A stretch of 11,578 nucleotides of DNA from JBAXPW01 sp037132015. Its GTDB lineage: Bacteria > Patescibacteriota > Microgenomatia > UBA1406 > GWC2-37-13. The stretch spans positions 1-11,578 of the forward strand of contig JBAXPW010000046.1 of NCBI GenBank assembly GCA_037132015.1. Direction: 5' to 3'. Under the pieces are notes generated by a model, which was given only the letters and a program-made list of their open reading frames with translations, did no database searches and was not told where the DNA came from. The position numbers and the translations under genes are program-made. Shown piece after piece: positions 1 to 6,999 of this stretch; the stretch's first letter is position 1, and each line of letters begins with the position of its first letter.

Positions 1-332
<332 letters not shown>

Positions 333-460
333 TATGATAGTTAAGATGCGAGTATATAAGAATATAAGATTCTATACTGCATATTAACATTTCTGTTAGA
401 GACGAGACATACCATAAGGATAATTAGACAAGTAGATCTCAAATTGTAAAAAATAAATAA
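333..460 (+). other. 23S 3' spacer, no 5S rRNA seen
   Basis: This transcribed spacer lies between 23S and the terminator. It can form a hairpin at about 326-347 (CATCT-C-TTA with TAAGATG, one bulged C), which may instead be part of the closing helix of 23S. A second hairpin lies at about 351-378, where AGTAT/AGAAT pairs with ATTCT/ATACT around a 3-nt bulge. These are probably processing structures. I looked for a 5S gene, expected at about 115 nt with a CCGAAC loop and closing helix, and found none. I also see no tRNA here. Confidence 0.55.
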
Positions 461-487
461 GACCAGTGTAATAACTGGTCTTTTTTT
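461..487 (+). terminator. Rho-independent terminator of the rRNA operon
   Basis: A perfect 7-bp stem, GACCAGT (461-467) with ACTGGTC (474-480), surrounds a 6-nt loop and is followed at once by seven T residues (481-487). This is a textbook intrinsic terminator in the plus direction. It ends the rRNA transcript about 130 nt after 23S, which supports the view that no 5S gene follows in this operon. Confidence 0.9.
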
Positions 488-662
488 GTACATAATTATT
501 GTCTTATAGAATACTAATAATTTGTTAACTTTGATTACACTAAATTTGATCATTTGTAGCTTATTTCGATGACATTATTTATGATCTACTGCGCGTATAT
601 TTTACATTCTCAGCCTTAATTATATATCTGATATAATATTGAAATTATAATTTATAATATTT
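488..662. other. AT-rich intergenic region with promoter-like boxes before the FNT gene
   Basis: No gene is visible between the rRNA terminator and the FNT gene. There is a spaced inverted repeat, GATCAT (548-553) with ATGATC (581-586), that could be an operator or chance. Three TATAAT boxes occur at 632-637 (preceded by TGA, an extended -10), 646-651 and 653-658. The last ends 4 nt before the FNT start codon. No convincing -35 box accompanies them, so which one is used is open. Confidence 0.5.
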
Positions 663-1445
663 ATGTCAATAAAAAGTCCATCAGAAATTCTTCAAACTAC
701 AATATTAATCACTAAAGAAAAAGTAAATTTTTCACTGCAAAAATTAATTCTCTTGGGTCTTCTAGGAGGCGCTTATATTGCCATTGGAGGTTTATTAGCT
801 CTTATTATTGGTGGAGCAATACCTGAAATAGCAAAGACCAATATTGGATTGCAGAAATTAGTATTTGGAGCTGTATTTCCACTCGGTTTATTTTTAATTG
901 TTGTATCTGGTGCAGAGCTTTTTACAGGAAATGCGATGATATTTATTCCAGCACTATTGAGTAAAGAAATTCGTCTAAAACAATTGATGAAGAATTGGAT
1001 AATTGTATTTTTGGCAAATTTTGTAGGAGCATTATTTGTTGCTTACTTTCTTGGATATTTATCTGACTTACTTGCTTCTCAACCATGGAGAGATACTATT
1101 ATTGGAATCGCGGAACGCAAAGTACATATGAATTGGAATGCGTTATTTTGGAGAGCTATCGGTTGCAATTGGTTAGTTTGTTTGGCTGTTTGGATGTCAT
1201 ATTCTGCCAATTCAGTAGTTGATAAATTGATAAGTGTGTGGTTTCCTATTATGGCATTTGTTGCAATTGGTTTTGAACATAGTATTGCAAATATGTTTTA
1301 TATACCATTGGGCATATTCTATGGAGCAGATGTTAGTTGGTATGATTTTTTTATAACTAATTTAGTGCCTGTTACATTAGGAAATATTTTAGCAGGAAGT
1401 TTGTTTGTTGGAGCTATGTATTGGTATATTTTCAAGTCAAAATGA
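663..1445 (+). CDS. Formate/nitrite transporter (FNT) family channel
   Basis: This is a 260-aa integral membrane protein of the FNT family, whose pentameric channels move formate, nitrite, hydrosulfide or lactate with protons. The first signature is GGAYIAIGG (residues 35-43), the second GAELFTGN (83-90) with the conserved gate Thr88. The re-entrant-loop region GFEHSIANMFYIPLGI (203-218) carries the pore His206, equivalent to E. coli FocA His209. VCLAVWMSYS (172-181) and NLVPVTLGNI (233-242) also match FocA closely. Length agrees with the family's 260-290 aa and the protein looks complete. Substrate cannot be read from sequence; formate export in a fermenting cell is a reasonable guess. No Shine-Dalgarno precedes the ATG. 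ruvC starts 13 nt downstream, so the two are probably co-transcribed. Confidence 0.93.
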   Translation: MSIKSPSEILQTTILITKEKVNFSLQKLILLGLLGGAYIAIGGLLALIIGGAIPEIAKTNIGLQKLVFGAVFPLGLFLIVVSGAELFTGNAMIFIPALLSKEIRLKQLMKNWIIVFLANFVGALFVAYFLGYLSDLLASQPWRDTIIGIAERKVHMNWNALFWRAIGCNWLVCLAVWMSYSANSVVDKLISVWFPIMAFVAIGFEHSIANMFYIPLGIFYGADVSWYDFFITNLVPVTLGNILAGSLFVGAMYWYIFKSK

Positions 1446-1458
1446 ATTGCTAATTTTT

Positions 1459-1941
1459 ATGATAATTCTTTCGATAGATCCCGGATTTGATAAGGTAGGG
1501 TATGCTATATTTGATAAATTAGAAAAAAAAGATCCGGTATTTGTAACATCAGGTCTTATAAAAACAAATCCCTCAGATACAATCACATTGAGACTTAAAC
1601 TAATTCATGATTCCTTAACGAGTATTATAGAAACTTATAAACCCAATACGTTAGTTATGGAACAATTGTTTATGTTTAAAAATCAAAAAACAGTAATTGG
1701 AGTTGCACAAGCACAAGGCTCTATAATGTTGTTGACATCAATTTATCAACTAAGATTAGTATTTTTAACACCACTTCAAATTAAACAAATAATTACTGGT
1801 GATGGTCGTGCTGATAAAACATCAGTATTTAAGTTGGTGCAATTACAATTAAAAGTGGTGATAAAGGTCAAACATGATGATGAAGCAGATGCTATTGCAT
1901 GTGGACTAGCATTTTGTTTTTTAAATGAACAGTTATTGTAG
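1459..1941 (+). CDS. ruvC: Holliday junction resolvase RuvC
   Basis: This endonuclease resolves Holliday junctions during recombinational repair, working as a dimer with the RuvAB branch-migration motor. The protein has the RNase H-like fold with all four acidic catalytic residues: Asp7 in LSIDPG, Glu68 in VMEQLF, and Asp141 and Asp144 in HDDEADAIA. The conserved FMFKNQKTVIGVAQAQG segment (71-87) and LTPLQIKQIITGDGRADK (103-120) follow family pattern. I start it at the ATG at 1459, giving 160 aa. The longer open frame from 1405 would add 18 residues overlapping the FNT gene and push the invariant Asp away from its usual position at residue 7. No Shine-Dalgarno is present. It lies 13 nt after the FNT gene and 40 nt before gpmI. 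ruvA and ruvB are not in this window. Confidence 0.95.
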   Translation: MIILSIDPGFDKVGYAIFDKLEKKDPVFVTSGLIKTNPSDTITLRLKLIHDSLTSIIETYKPNTLVMEQLFMFKNQKTVIGVAQAQGSIMLLTSIYQLRLVFLTPLQIKQIITGDGRADKTSVFKLVQLQLKVVIKVKHDDEADAIACGLAFCFLNEQLL

Positions 1942-1962
1942 GAACAGATGCTGTACACTTCA

Positions 1963-1979
1963 TATAATTATTGTATACT
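1963..1979 (+). promoter_or_regulatory. Candidate gpmI promoter (-10 boxes abutting the start)
   Basis: Two -10-like boxes lie directly before gpmI: TATAAT at 1963-1968 and TATACT at 1974-1979. From the second box a start site 6-8 nt downstream would coincide with the in-frame ATG at 1988, giving a leaderless mRNA. From the first, the leader would be about 7 nt. The -35 region is weak. The boxes lie in the 40-nt ruvC-gpmI gap, so gpmI may also be read from upstream. Confidence 0.5.
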
Positions 1980-1981
1980 GA

Positions 1982-3619
1982 ATGTATATGAAATCAGCAA
2001 TTCTAATAATTTGTGATGGGTTTGGTATTGCACCTCCGGGGCCCGGTAATGCAGTGAGTCTCGCAAAACCCCCAACAATTAACATGTTTTTTCAGTCGTT
2101 TCCAAATACAACGCTTATTGCGTCAGGAGATGCAGTAGGACTTCCCGCGCAAGAAGTAGGGAATACTGAAGTAGGACACCTTAATATTGGAGCAGGAAGA
2201 ATAGTTAATCAAGATCTTCCTAGAATAAATATGAGTATCGCAGATGGATCATTTTATTCCAACGCTTCACTTTTAAAAGCCGTTGAACATCTTGCTAAAA
2301 CAGGGGGTGCCTTTCACATAATTGGCCTTACAGGACAAGGAGCTGTACATTCAAGTATAGATCATCTTTATGCTCTTTTACATTTTTGTAAAGAACAAAA
2401 AATTCAGAAAGTATTTATTCATGCCATTACAGATGGGCGTGATTCTCCTCCAAAGTCAGGATCTGAAACAATGAGACAGCTTGAAGAAAAACTTAAGCAA
2501 ATGGGAATTGGTAGAATCGCAAGCGTTAGCGGTAGATATTATGCAATGGATCGTGATAGACGTTGGGAACGAATCGAAAAATCTTATTCTTGTCTAACCA
2601 AAGCAATCGGACAAAAAGCTACATCAGCTGTAGAAGCTGTTACACAATCATATCAATCTGGAAAGACTGATGAATTTGTTGAGCCTACAAACATCGTAGA
2701 AAATGGGATACCAATTGCGCTTATTAAAGAGGGAGATGCGGTGATATTTTTCAATTATCGTATTGATCGTCCAAGAGAGTTAACAAAAGCATTTGTCCTT
2801 GAAGATTTTGAAAATCAAGCAAATCAAAGTGGATCATTTGATCCATACGCAATCAAATATGATAAGACTCATCTAGCCAAACCAACATCATATAATCCAC
2901 CTTTTAAACGAGGTGATAAAATAAAAAATCTTTATTTCATAACCATGACAGAATATGAAAAGAATTTGGCAGTAGATATAGCGTATCCACAATATATAGT
3001 TCGTATGCCAATAGGACGAGTGATCTCAGAATTTGGATTAGCACAACTAAGGATTTCTGAATCTGAAAAAGAAAAATTTGTAACTTTTTATTTAAATGGA
3101 CAACGCGATCTTGCTTTTCCGTTGGAAGAGCGACAAATCATACCATCTCCAAAAGTTCCAACATATGATCTCAAGCCGGAGATGTCAGCAGTAGAGGTTA
3201 CGGACAATGTAATTAAAAAGATGCAGACACGAAAGTATACATTTATAGCTATGAATTTTGCAAATTGCGATATGGTAGGACATACAGGAAATTTATCAGC
3301 ATCTATGCGAGCTGTTCTTACAGTAGATCAATGTTTAAAGAGAATATTTGATACGGCTATGGAATGTGATTATGGTATGTTTATTACTGCTGATCATGGC
3401 AATGTAGAACAAAAAATAAATCCACGTACAGGCGGTATATCAACAGAGCATACATCAAATCCTGTGCCATTTATTTGTATAAGTAAAGAATATAGAGGGA
3501 ATTTTGCTCGACTCCAACAAGGTATTCTAGCTGATGTTGCGCCAACAATTCTCTCATATATGGAAATCCCAAAACCAGAAGACATGACAGGAAGAAATTT
3601 ATTAGAAGAGATTGTGTAG
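1982..3619 (+). CDS. gpmI: 2,3-bisphosphoglycerate-independent phosphoglycerate mutase
   Basis: GpmI interconverts 3- and 2-phosphoglycerate in lower glycolysis, using two metal ions (usually Mn2+) in the cytoplasm. It belongs to the alkaline phosphatase superfamily. Visible motifs: metal Asp12 (CDGFG), nucleophile loop GNTEVGHLNIGAG (60-72), His123, DGRDSPPKSG (151-160), SGRYYAMDRDRRW (183-195), NYRIDRPRE (258-266), SPKVPTYDLKPEMSA (389-403), Asp430/His434 (NCDMVGH), DHG (471-473) and His490 (EHTSNPVPF). At 545 aa it is longer than the usual ~510, with the extra residues at about 275-312. Two oddities: the nucleophile, normally Ser in GNSEVGH, is Thr62 (codon ACT), and the usual SDGGVHSH loop reads TGQGAVHSS. 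Other ligands are intact, so it is probably active. The start may be the ATG at 1982 or the one at 1988. It is convergent with the downstream kinase gene. Confidence 0.95.
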   Translation: MYMKSAILIICDGFGIAPPGPGNAVSLAKPPTINMFFQSFPNTTLIASGDAVGLPAQEVGNTEVGHLNIGAGRIVNQDLPRINMSIADGSFYSNASLLKAVEHLAKTGGAFHIIGLTGQGAVHSSIDHLYALLHFCKEQKIQKVFIHAITDGRDSPPKSGSETMRQLEEKLKQMGIGRIASVSGRYYAMDRDRRWERIEKSYSCLTKAIGQKATSAVEAVTQSYQSGKTDEFVEPTNIVENGIPIALIKEGDAVIFFNYRIDRPRELTKAFVLEDFENQANQSGSFDPYAIKYDKTHLAKPTSYNPPFKRGDKIKNLYFITMTEYEKNLAVDIAYPQYIVRMPIGRVISEFGLAQLRISESEKEKFVTFYLNGQRDLAFPLEERQIIPSPKVPTYDLKPEMSAVEVTDNVIKKMQTRKYTFIAMNFANCDMVGHTGNLSASMRAVLTVDQCLKRIFDTAMECDYGMFITADHGNVEQKINPRTGGISTEHTSNPVPFICISKEYRGNFARLQQGILADVAPTILSYMEIPKPEDMTGRNLLEEIV

Positions 3620-3719
3620 AGTCAATGAATAGGTTGTAGAGTAGTTATTGAAGATTCAATGCTTCAATATTGGTAAACATGGATCTCAGATAGACTAATT
3701 ATTAAAAATACTTTTTTGG

Positions 3720-3735
3720 GACGAATTGTTTCGTC
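3720..3735. repeat. Small hairpin between convergent genes
   Basis: GACGAA (3720-3725) pairs perfectly with TTCGTC (3730-3735) around a TTGT loop. No T-run follows on either strand; a run of six T lies on the 5' side in the plus direction. It could help RNA ends form for gpmI, but it is not a standard terminator. Confidence 0.45.
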
Positions 3736-3758
3736 GCATTACTCCTTTTGATGAATAG

Positions 3759-3797
3759 ATCCTTCAGTAATAGCTAAGGTAGATGCTACTGAAGGAT
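3759..3797. repeat. 11-bp inverted repeat (possible bidirectional transcription end)
   Basis: ATCCTTCAGTA (3759-3769) is perfectly repeated in inverse as TACTGAAGGAT (3787-3797), with a 17-nt loop. An alternative fold pairs TAGC with GCTA inside, giving 13 bp with a 3-nt bulge. It sits in the 201-bp space between the converging gpmI and PfkB-kinase genes, where a bidirectional terminator is expected. Neither strand has a following T-run, so termination may be inefficient or protein-assisted. Confidence 0.55.
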
Positions 3798-3820
3798 GAT
3801 CAATAGTGTTGTCTTGATGG

Positions 3821-4726
3821 TCAATTAGCTCCGATTTTTCCAATAATAACCTTAGCATATTCAGCACCTGCTAACATGCTATCTTTTATATCATTTTCTT
3901 CTATATATTTTGAAATAAATCCTGAGGTGTATCCATCGCCTGCACCAAGTGTATCAATAATATTTCCTTCGAGTGCAGGTTGATAAAAAACTGCATTATC
4001 AGAAAAAGCATAACTTCCCTTTGATCCATGTGTTACAACAACAACTTTACCATAAAATCTACCATTAAGATGAGAAATGACTTTTTGAATATTGAGAGAA
4101 TCAGATGAAATTTTCATAAATTCAGCCAATTCTTTTGAGTTTAATATGAGTACATCTGTAGCTCTAATCATAGCATCTAGCTGGTCTTTATCTCTTTTAC
4201 AATCCTTTAATCCTAAGTTCACAAATATTTTTGCACCATTTTGTTTAGCATAGTGCAACATTTTCAAACGTTCACTCCACGAAACATCAGGTAAATTTCC
4301 AAGAAATATATTATTTGCTCGCTTGAGTGGTTCGAGATCTTTTTCATCTCTTAAAAAATGCTGATGATTAGTATGATAATTTAATACAGTTCGTTCTCCA
4401 CTTGATGTAAGAAATATAGAAGAAACATTATGATAGTTATCTTCATAATCACAATGCAGGTGTGAAATTCTCTCTTCATTTAACCTATCTAGAATTAGTT
4501 TTTTAAAAGGATTATTCCCAATTTTTGCCATTAAAGAAGTGCGTAGGCCGTGTTTTTCACAACCTATCGCAACATTTGTAGCTCCACCACCAATACCTAC
4601 AAAAAAAGATTCTGCAAGATATTTATCTCCAAGTACAAAAGATATTTTATTGTTCTCAATAGAATAAGATTCTGACTGGTAATACAAATCTACACCTAAT
4701 GTTCCGATACTCAATAAGTCGTACAT
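3821..4726 (-). CDS. PfkB/ribokinase-family carbohydrate or nucleoside kinase
   Basis: This 301-aa cytoplasmic kinase has both PfkB family signatures. The first is the glycine-rich motif GIGGGATNVAIGCEKHG at 44-60. The second is IDTLGAGDGYTSGF (257-270), whose GAGD forms the anion hole and supplies the catalytic base Asp264. VVVVTHGSKGSYAF (228-241) is the usual strand and turn before the ATP site. Length is typical (about 300). Family members phosphorylate ribose, fructose, fructose-1-P, adenosine, tagatose-6-P or 2-keto-3-deoxygluconate; the substrate is not decidable from sequence, so no gene symbol is given. The gene is monocistronic, convergent with gpmI and divergent from the delta-like gene 51 bp away. 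No Shine-Dalgarno is present: a TATAAT box lies 6 nt before the ATG, suggesting a leaderless mRNA. Confidence 0.9.
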   Translation of the reverse strand: MYDLLSIGTLGVDLYYQSESYSIENNKISFVLGDKYLAESFFVGIGGGATNVAIGCEKHGLRTSLMAKIGNNPFKKLILDRLNEERISHLHCDYEDNYHNVSSIFLTSSGERTVLNYHTNHQHFLRDEKDLEPLKRANNIFLGNLPDVSWSERLKMLHYAKQNGAKIFVNLGLKDCKRDKDQLDAMIRATDVLILNSKELAEFMKISSDSLNIQKVISHLNGRFYGKVVVVTHGSKGSYAFSDNAVFYQPALEGNIIDTLGAGDGYTSGFISKYIEENDIKDSMLAGAEYAKVIIGKIGAN

Positions 4727-4732
4727 ACTTTT

Positions 4733-4738
4733 ATTATA
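4733..4738 (-). promoter_or_regulatory. -10 box of the PfkB-kinase gene, leaderless type
   Basis: Read on the minus strand, TATAAT is followed by AAAAGT and then the start codon at 4726. The 6-nt gap means transcription should begin at, or within a base or two of, the ATG. The -35 region is weak. The box lies in the same 51-bp divergent spacer as the delta-gene promoter. Confidence 0.6.
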
Positions 4739-4763
4739 ACCATGTTTTGTTGTATATATCCAG

Positions 4764-4772
4764 TGGTATAAT
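4764..4772 (+). promoter_or_regulatory. Extended -10 promoter of the delta-like gene, leaderless type
   Basis: TGGTATAAT is a perfect extended -10 element (TGn plus TATAAT at 4767-4772). Only 5 nt (AAACC) separate it from the ATG at 4778. Start sites normally lie about 7 nt after the -10 box, so the mRNA would start at the AUG itself. The extended TG motif compensates for a poor -35. Confidence 0.65.
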
Positions 4773-4777
4773 AAACC

Positions 4778-5464
4778 ATGTTAACAGTAATTTGTGGTGA
4801 AAATGAGATTGAAGCAAGAAAATATTATTCTGATCTTCTTGAACAATATGCAAAATTAGGAAATGATGTACAGCAAATATCTGCAAATGAGATTGTTGAT
4901 TTGATCAAAACACATCATGGACATCAAGGACTATTTGGAAATAAATTAATATATACTGCCGAAAAAGTAAATCGATTATTGGGAAGACAAAAAAAATCAA
5001 CATTGATTGATACTATCGGGATAATTGATAATCTAGAAGGTCTCGATTTAATCATATGGGAAGGTGGTTTATCATCTCGTGAAATCAAAATTAAAACTGA
5101 GCATATCAAAGAATTTAAATTATCTCAAACAATCTTTCAATTATTAGATTTTATAGCACCGGGACAAAGAACTTCATTTATGCAAATTCTCGAACAACTT
5201 GTCAAACATCAAGAAATAGAATTAATATATGCAATGATGTGTAAACATGTACGTCAATTAATCTGTGCTACAGAAGATGGATTGGATTCAAAAATCCCCC
5301 CATGGCAAAGAGGTAAAATTATTTCTCAAGCAAAAAAATGGGACACACAAAAATTATATGGATTCTATGATGGTTTAATACGAATAGACCGTTCTAACAA
5401 GACATCATCAAGTATTTATGGAGTACGCAGTTCAATTGATATATTAGTATGTTATTATTTATAA
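4778..5464 (+). CDS. holA: DNA polymerase III delta subunit-like protein (clamp loader)
   Basis: This is a probable clamp-loader delta subunit, which opens the beta sliding clamp as part of the DnaX-delta-delta' complex at the replication fork. Family-like landmarks appear in order: N-terminal strand and ICGENEIEARKYY (5-17), LFGNKLIY (52-59), LDLIIWEGG (89-97) matching the D-x-WEG region, IFQLLDFIAPGQR (119-131), the helical YAMMCKHVRQLI (151-162), PPWQRGKIISQAKKW (174-188), and GFYDGLIRIDRSNK (195-208). As expected for delta, there is no Walker A motif. At 228 aa it is well short of the usual 330-350 aa, mostly within the first two domains, yet it appears intact. Assignment rests on pattern, not on invariant catalytic residues. 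It has its own promoter and may continue into the phosphomutase gene 82 nt downstream. Confidence 0.68.
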   Translation: MLTVICGENEIEARKYYSDLLEQYAKLGNDVQQISANEIVDLIKTHHGHQGLFGNKLIYTAEKVNRLLGRQKKSTLIDTIGIIDNLEGLDLIIWEGGLSSREIKIKTEHIKEFKLSQTIFQLLDFIAPGQRTSFMQILEQLVKHQEIELIYAMMCKHVRQLICATEDGLDSKIPPWQRGKIISQAKKWDTQKLYGFYDGLIRIDRSNKTSSSIYGVRSSIDILVCYYL

Positions 5465-5546
5465 TATCTTAGAATAATATGTTTAAATACTTTTCGATTT
5501 AGCGGGCGAGCGAATTAAGAATTAAAATAGTTTAAAAAATAAAAAT

Positions 5547-6944
5547 ATGATAAATCCAGCAATTTTTAAAGCGTACGATATTCGAGGAATTTACGGCAAA
5601 GATATTGATGAAAACAATATTCAAGATATAGTAAAGGCAATATATACCTATATGGTGAAATATATTGGAAAAAGTCCGCTATCAATTGGATTGAGTCATG
5701 ATATGCGAATTTCTTCACCTACACTTTATAAACACGCCAAAGAGGCATTAATTGAATTAGGTGCACATGTAAAAGAAATTGGCCTTGCTTCAACACCTAC
5801 TATGTACTTTGCAGTATTAAAACATAATCTTGATATCGGCATTCAAATAAGTGCTTCACATAATCCAAAAGAGTACAACGGCCTAAAGATTGTGCGTCGT
5901 GATGGTGAAAAAGTATATAAAATTGGAAAAACAACAGGAATGGCAGATGTAAAAGACATTGCAATCTCAAAACAATTTTTACCAGCTACTTCAGGTGGAA
6001 CTGTCGAAACACTTAATAATGTCCTTGATGAAGAAATCAAGTCGGCAGTAGATGCGATCAAACCTTCTCATATAAAAAAATTGAGAATAGTTGCGGATCC
6101 TGCAAACGCAATTGCTTCTCTATACCTAGATAAATTAGCTTTGTTATATCCAATAGAATTAGTACGGATGAATTGGGAGCTTGATGGCACATTTCCCAAT
6201 CATCAAGCAAGTCCACTTGAACCAAAAAATACTATCGATTTGCAAAAGCGTGTCTTAGAAGAAAAAGCAGATCTTGGTATTGCACCAGATGGTGATGCAG
6301 ATAGAGTGATGTTTGTAAATGAAAAGGGAATTGTTATTTCACCCACTATGATCACTGCACTTGTTGCAAACGAAATACTTAAAGATAATCTGGGGAGTGA
6401 AATATTAGTTGATATACGATATTTACGAAATTCACAATATATTACACAAAAACTTGGTGGAAAAATTGGAATAAGCGCGGTAGGACACGCATTAATTACT
6501 GAGCAATTAAATAGAGAGGGTGGAATTTTTGCAGGAGAATCATCGGGGCACTATTTTTTTAAAGCGACAGGAGGAGCAGAAAGCGCAGTGCGAGTTGTAT
6601 TATATGTTCTTGAAGTGATGTCTCGCGAGAGTAAAACTATATCTGAGATACTAAAAGCCTATCAAAGTTCATATGAATCGGGTGAATTTAATTTCGTTTT
6701 AAAAGAAGGTACAAATGCTCAAGAAGTTTTTCAGATGATTGAAAAAAAATATAATGATGGAGAGTTATCAACTCTCGATGGTATTGCAATTTCGTATACA
6801 GATTGGAGATTTGGCGTACGATCTTCTAATACTGAGCCCTTACTTAGACTCAATGTCGAATCAGCAACAGAACAAATGACTAAAGAAAAACTAAAGGAAT
6901 TAAGTGAGTTAATCCTTGCGACAGGTGCTCATGCTCATGAATAA
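5547..6944 (+). CDS. Phosphomannomutase/phosphoglucomutase (alpha-D-phosphohexomutase)
   Basis: This 465-aa cytoplasmic enzyme interconverts hexose 1- and 6-phosphates (mannose and/or glucose), supplying sugar nucleotides for surface polysaccharide. All four family loops are present: the phosphoserine loop SASHNP (102-107) with catalytic Ser104, the Mg2+ loop DGDADR (248-253), the sugar-specificity loop GESSGH (330-335) and the phosphate-binding loop RSSNTEP (425-431). The N-terminal FKAYDIRGIYG (7-17) is also typical. GESSGH rather than GExSGN leaves dual PMM/PGM activity likely, as in the ManB/AlgC group. Length is normal and the gene is complete. No Shine-Dalgarno precedes the ATG; the upstream 20 nt are almost pure A/T. 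Among its neighbours, GpmI and the PfkB kinase also handle phosphorylated sugars or trioses. Confidence 0.94.
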   Translation: MINPAIFKAYDIRGIYGKDIDENNIQDIVKAIYTYMVKYIGKSPLSIGLSHDMRISSPTLYKHAKEALIELGAHVKEIGLASTPTMYFAVLKHNLDIGIQISASHNPKEYNGLKIVRRDGEKVYKIGKTTGMADVKDIAISKQFLPATSGGTVETLNNVLDEEIKSAVDAIKPSHIKKLRIVADPANAIASLYLDKLALLYPIELVRMNWELDGTFPNHQASPLEPKNTIDLQKRVLEEKADLGIAPDGDADRVMFVNEKGIVISPTMITALVANEILKDNLGSEILVDIRYLRNSQYITQKLGGKIGISAVGHALITEQLNREGGIFAGESSGHYFFKATGGAESAVRVVLYVLEVMSRESKTISEILKAYQSSYESGEFNFVLKEGTNAQEVFQMIEKKYNDGELSTLDGIAISYTDWRFGVRSSNTEPLLRLNVESATEQMTKEKLKELSELILATGAHAHE

Positions 6945-6954
6945 GTGTGATTTT

Positions 6955-6983
6955 TTGCTTTCATACCTCGAATGGAGTATAAT
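6955..6983 (+). promoter_or_regulatory. Sigma-70-type promoter of the membrane-protein gene
   Basis: A -35 box TTGCTT (6955-6960) and a perfect TATAAT (6978-6983) are separated by 17 nt, the ideal spacing. Transcription should start near 6990, giving a leader of about 10 nt before the ATG at 7000. This is the best classical promoter in the window and shows that the gene is not merely read from the phosphomutase upstream. Confidence 0.72.
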
Positions 6984-6999
6984 ATAGGCTGTCTCATGT

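Noticed and set aside
1405..1458. Upstream in-frame start extending RuvC by 18 residues.
   Set aside because: It overlaps the end of the FNT gene and displaces the catalytic Asp from residue 7; the ATG at 1459 fits the family.
5493..5516. GC-rich patch TTCGATTTAGCGGGCGAGCG before the phosphomutase, similar to TTCGATTTTGCTCGC near 8659 before greA.
   Set aside because: Similarity covers only about 10 bases with poor alignment beyond; not enough to claim a shared operator.
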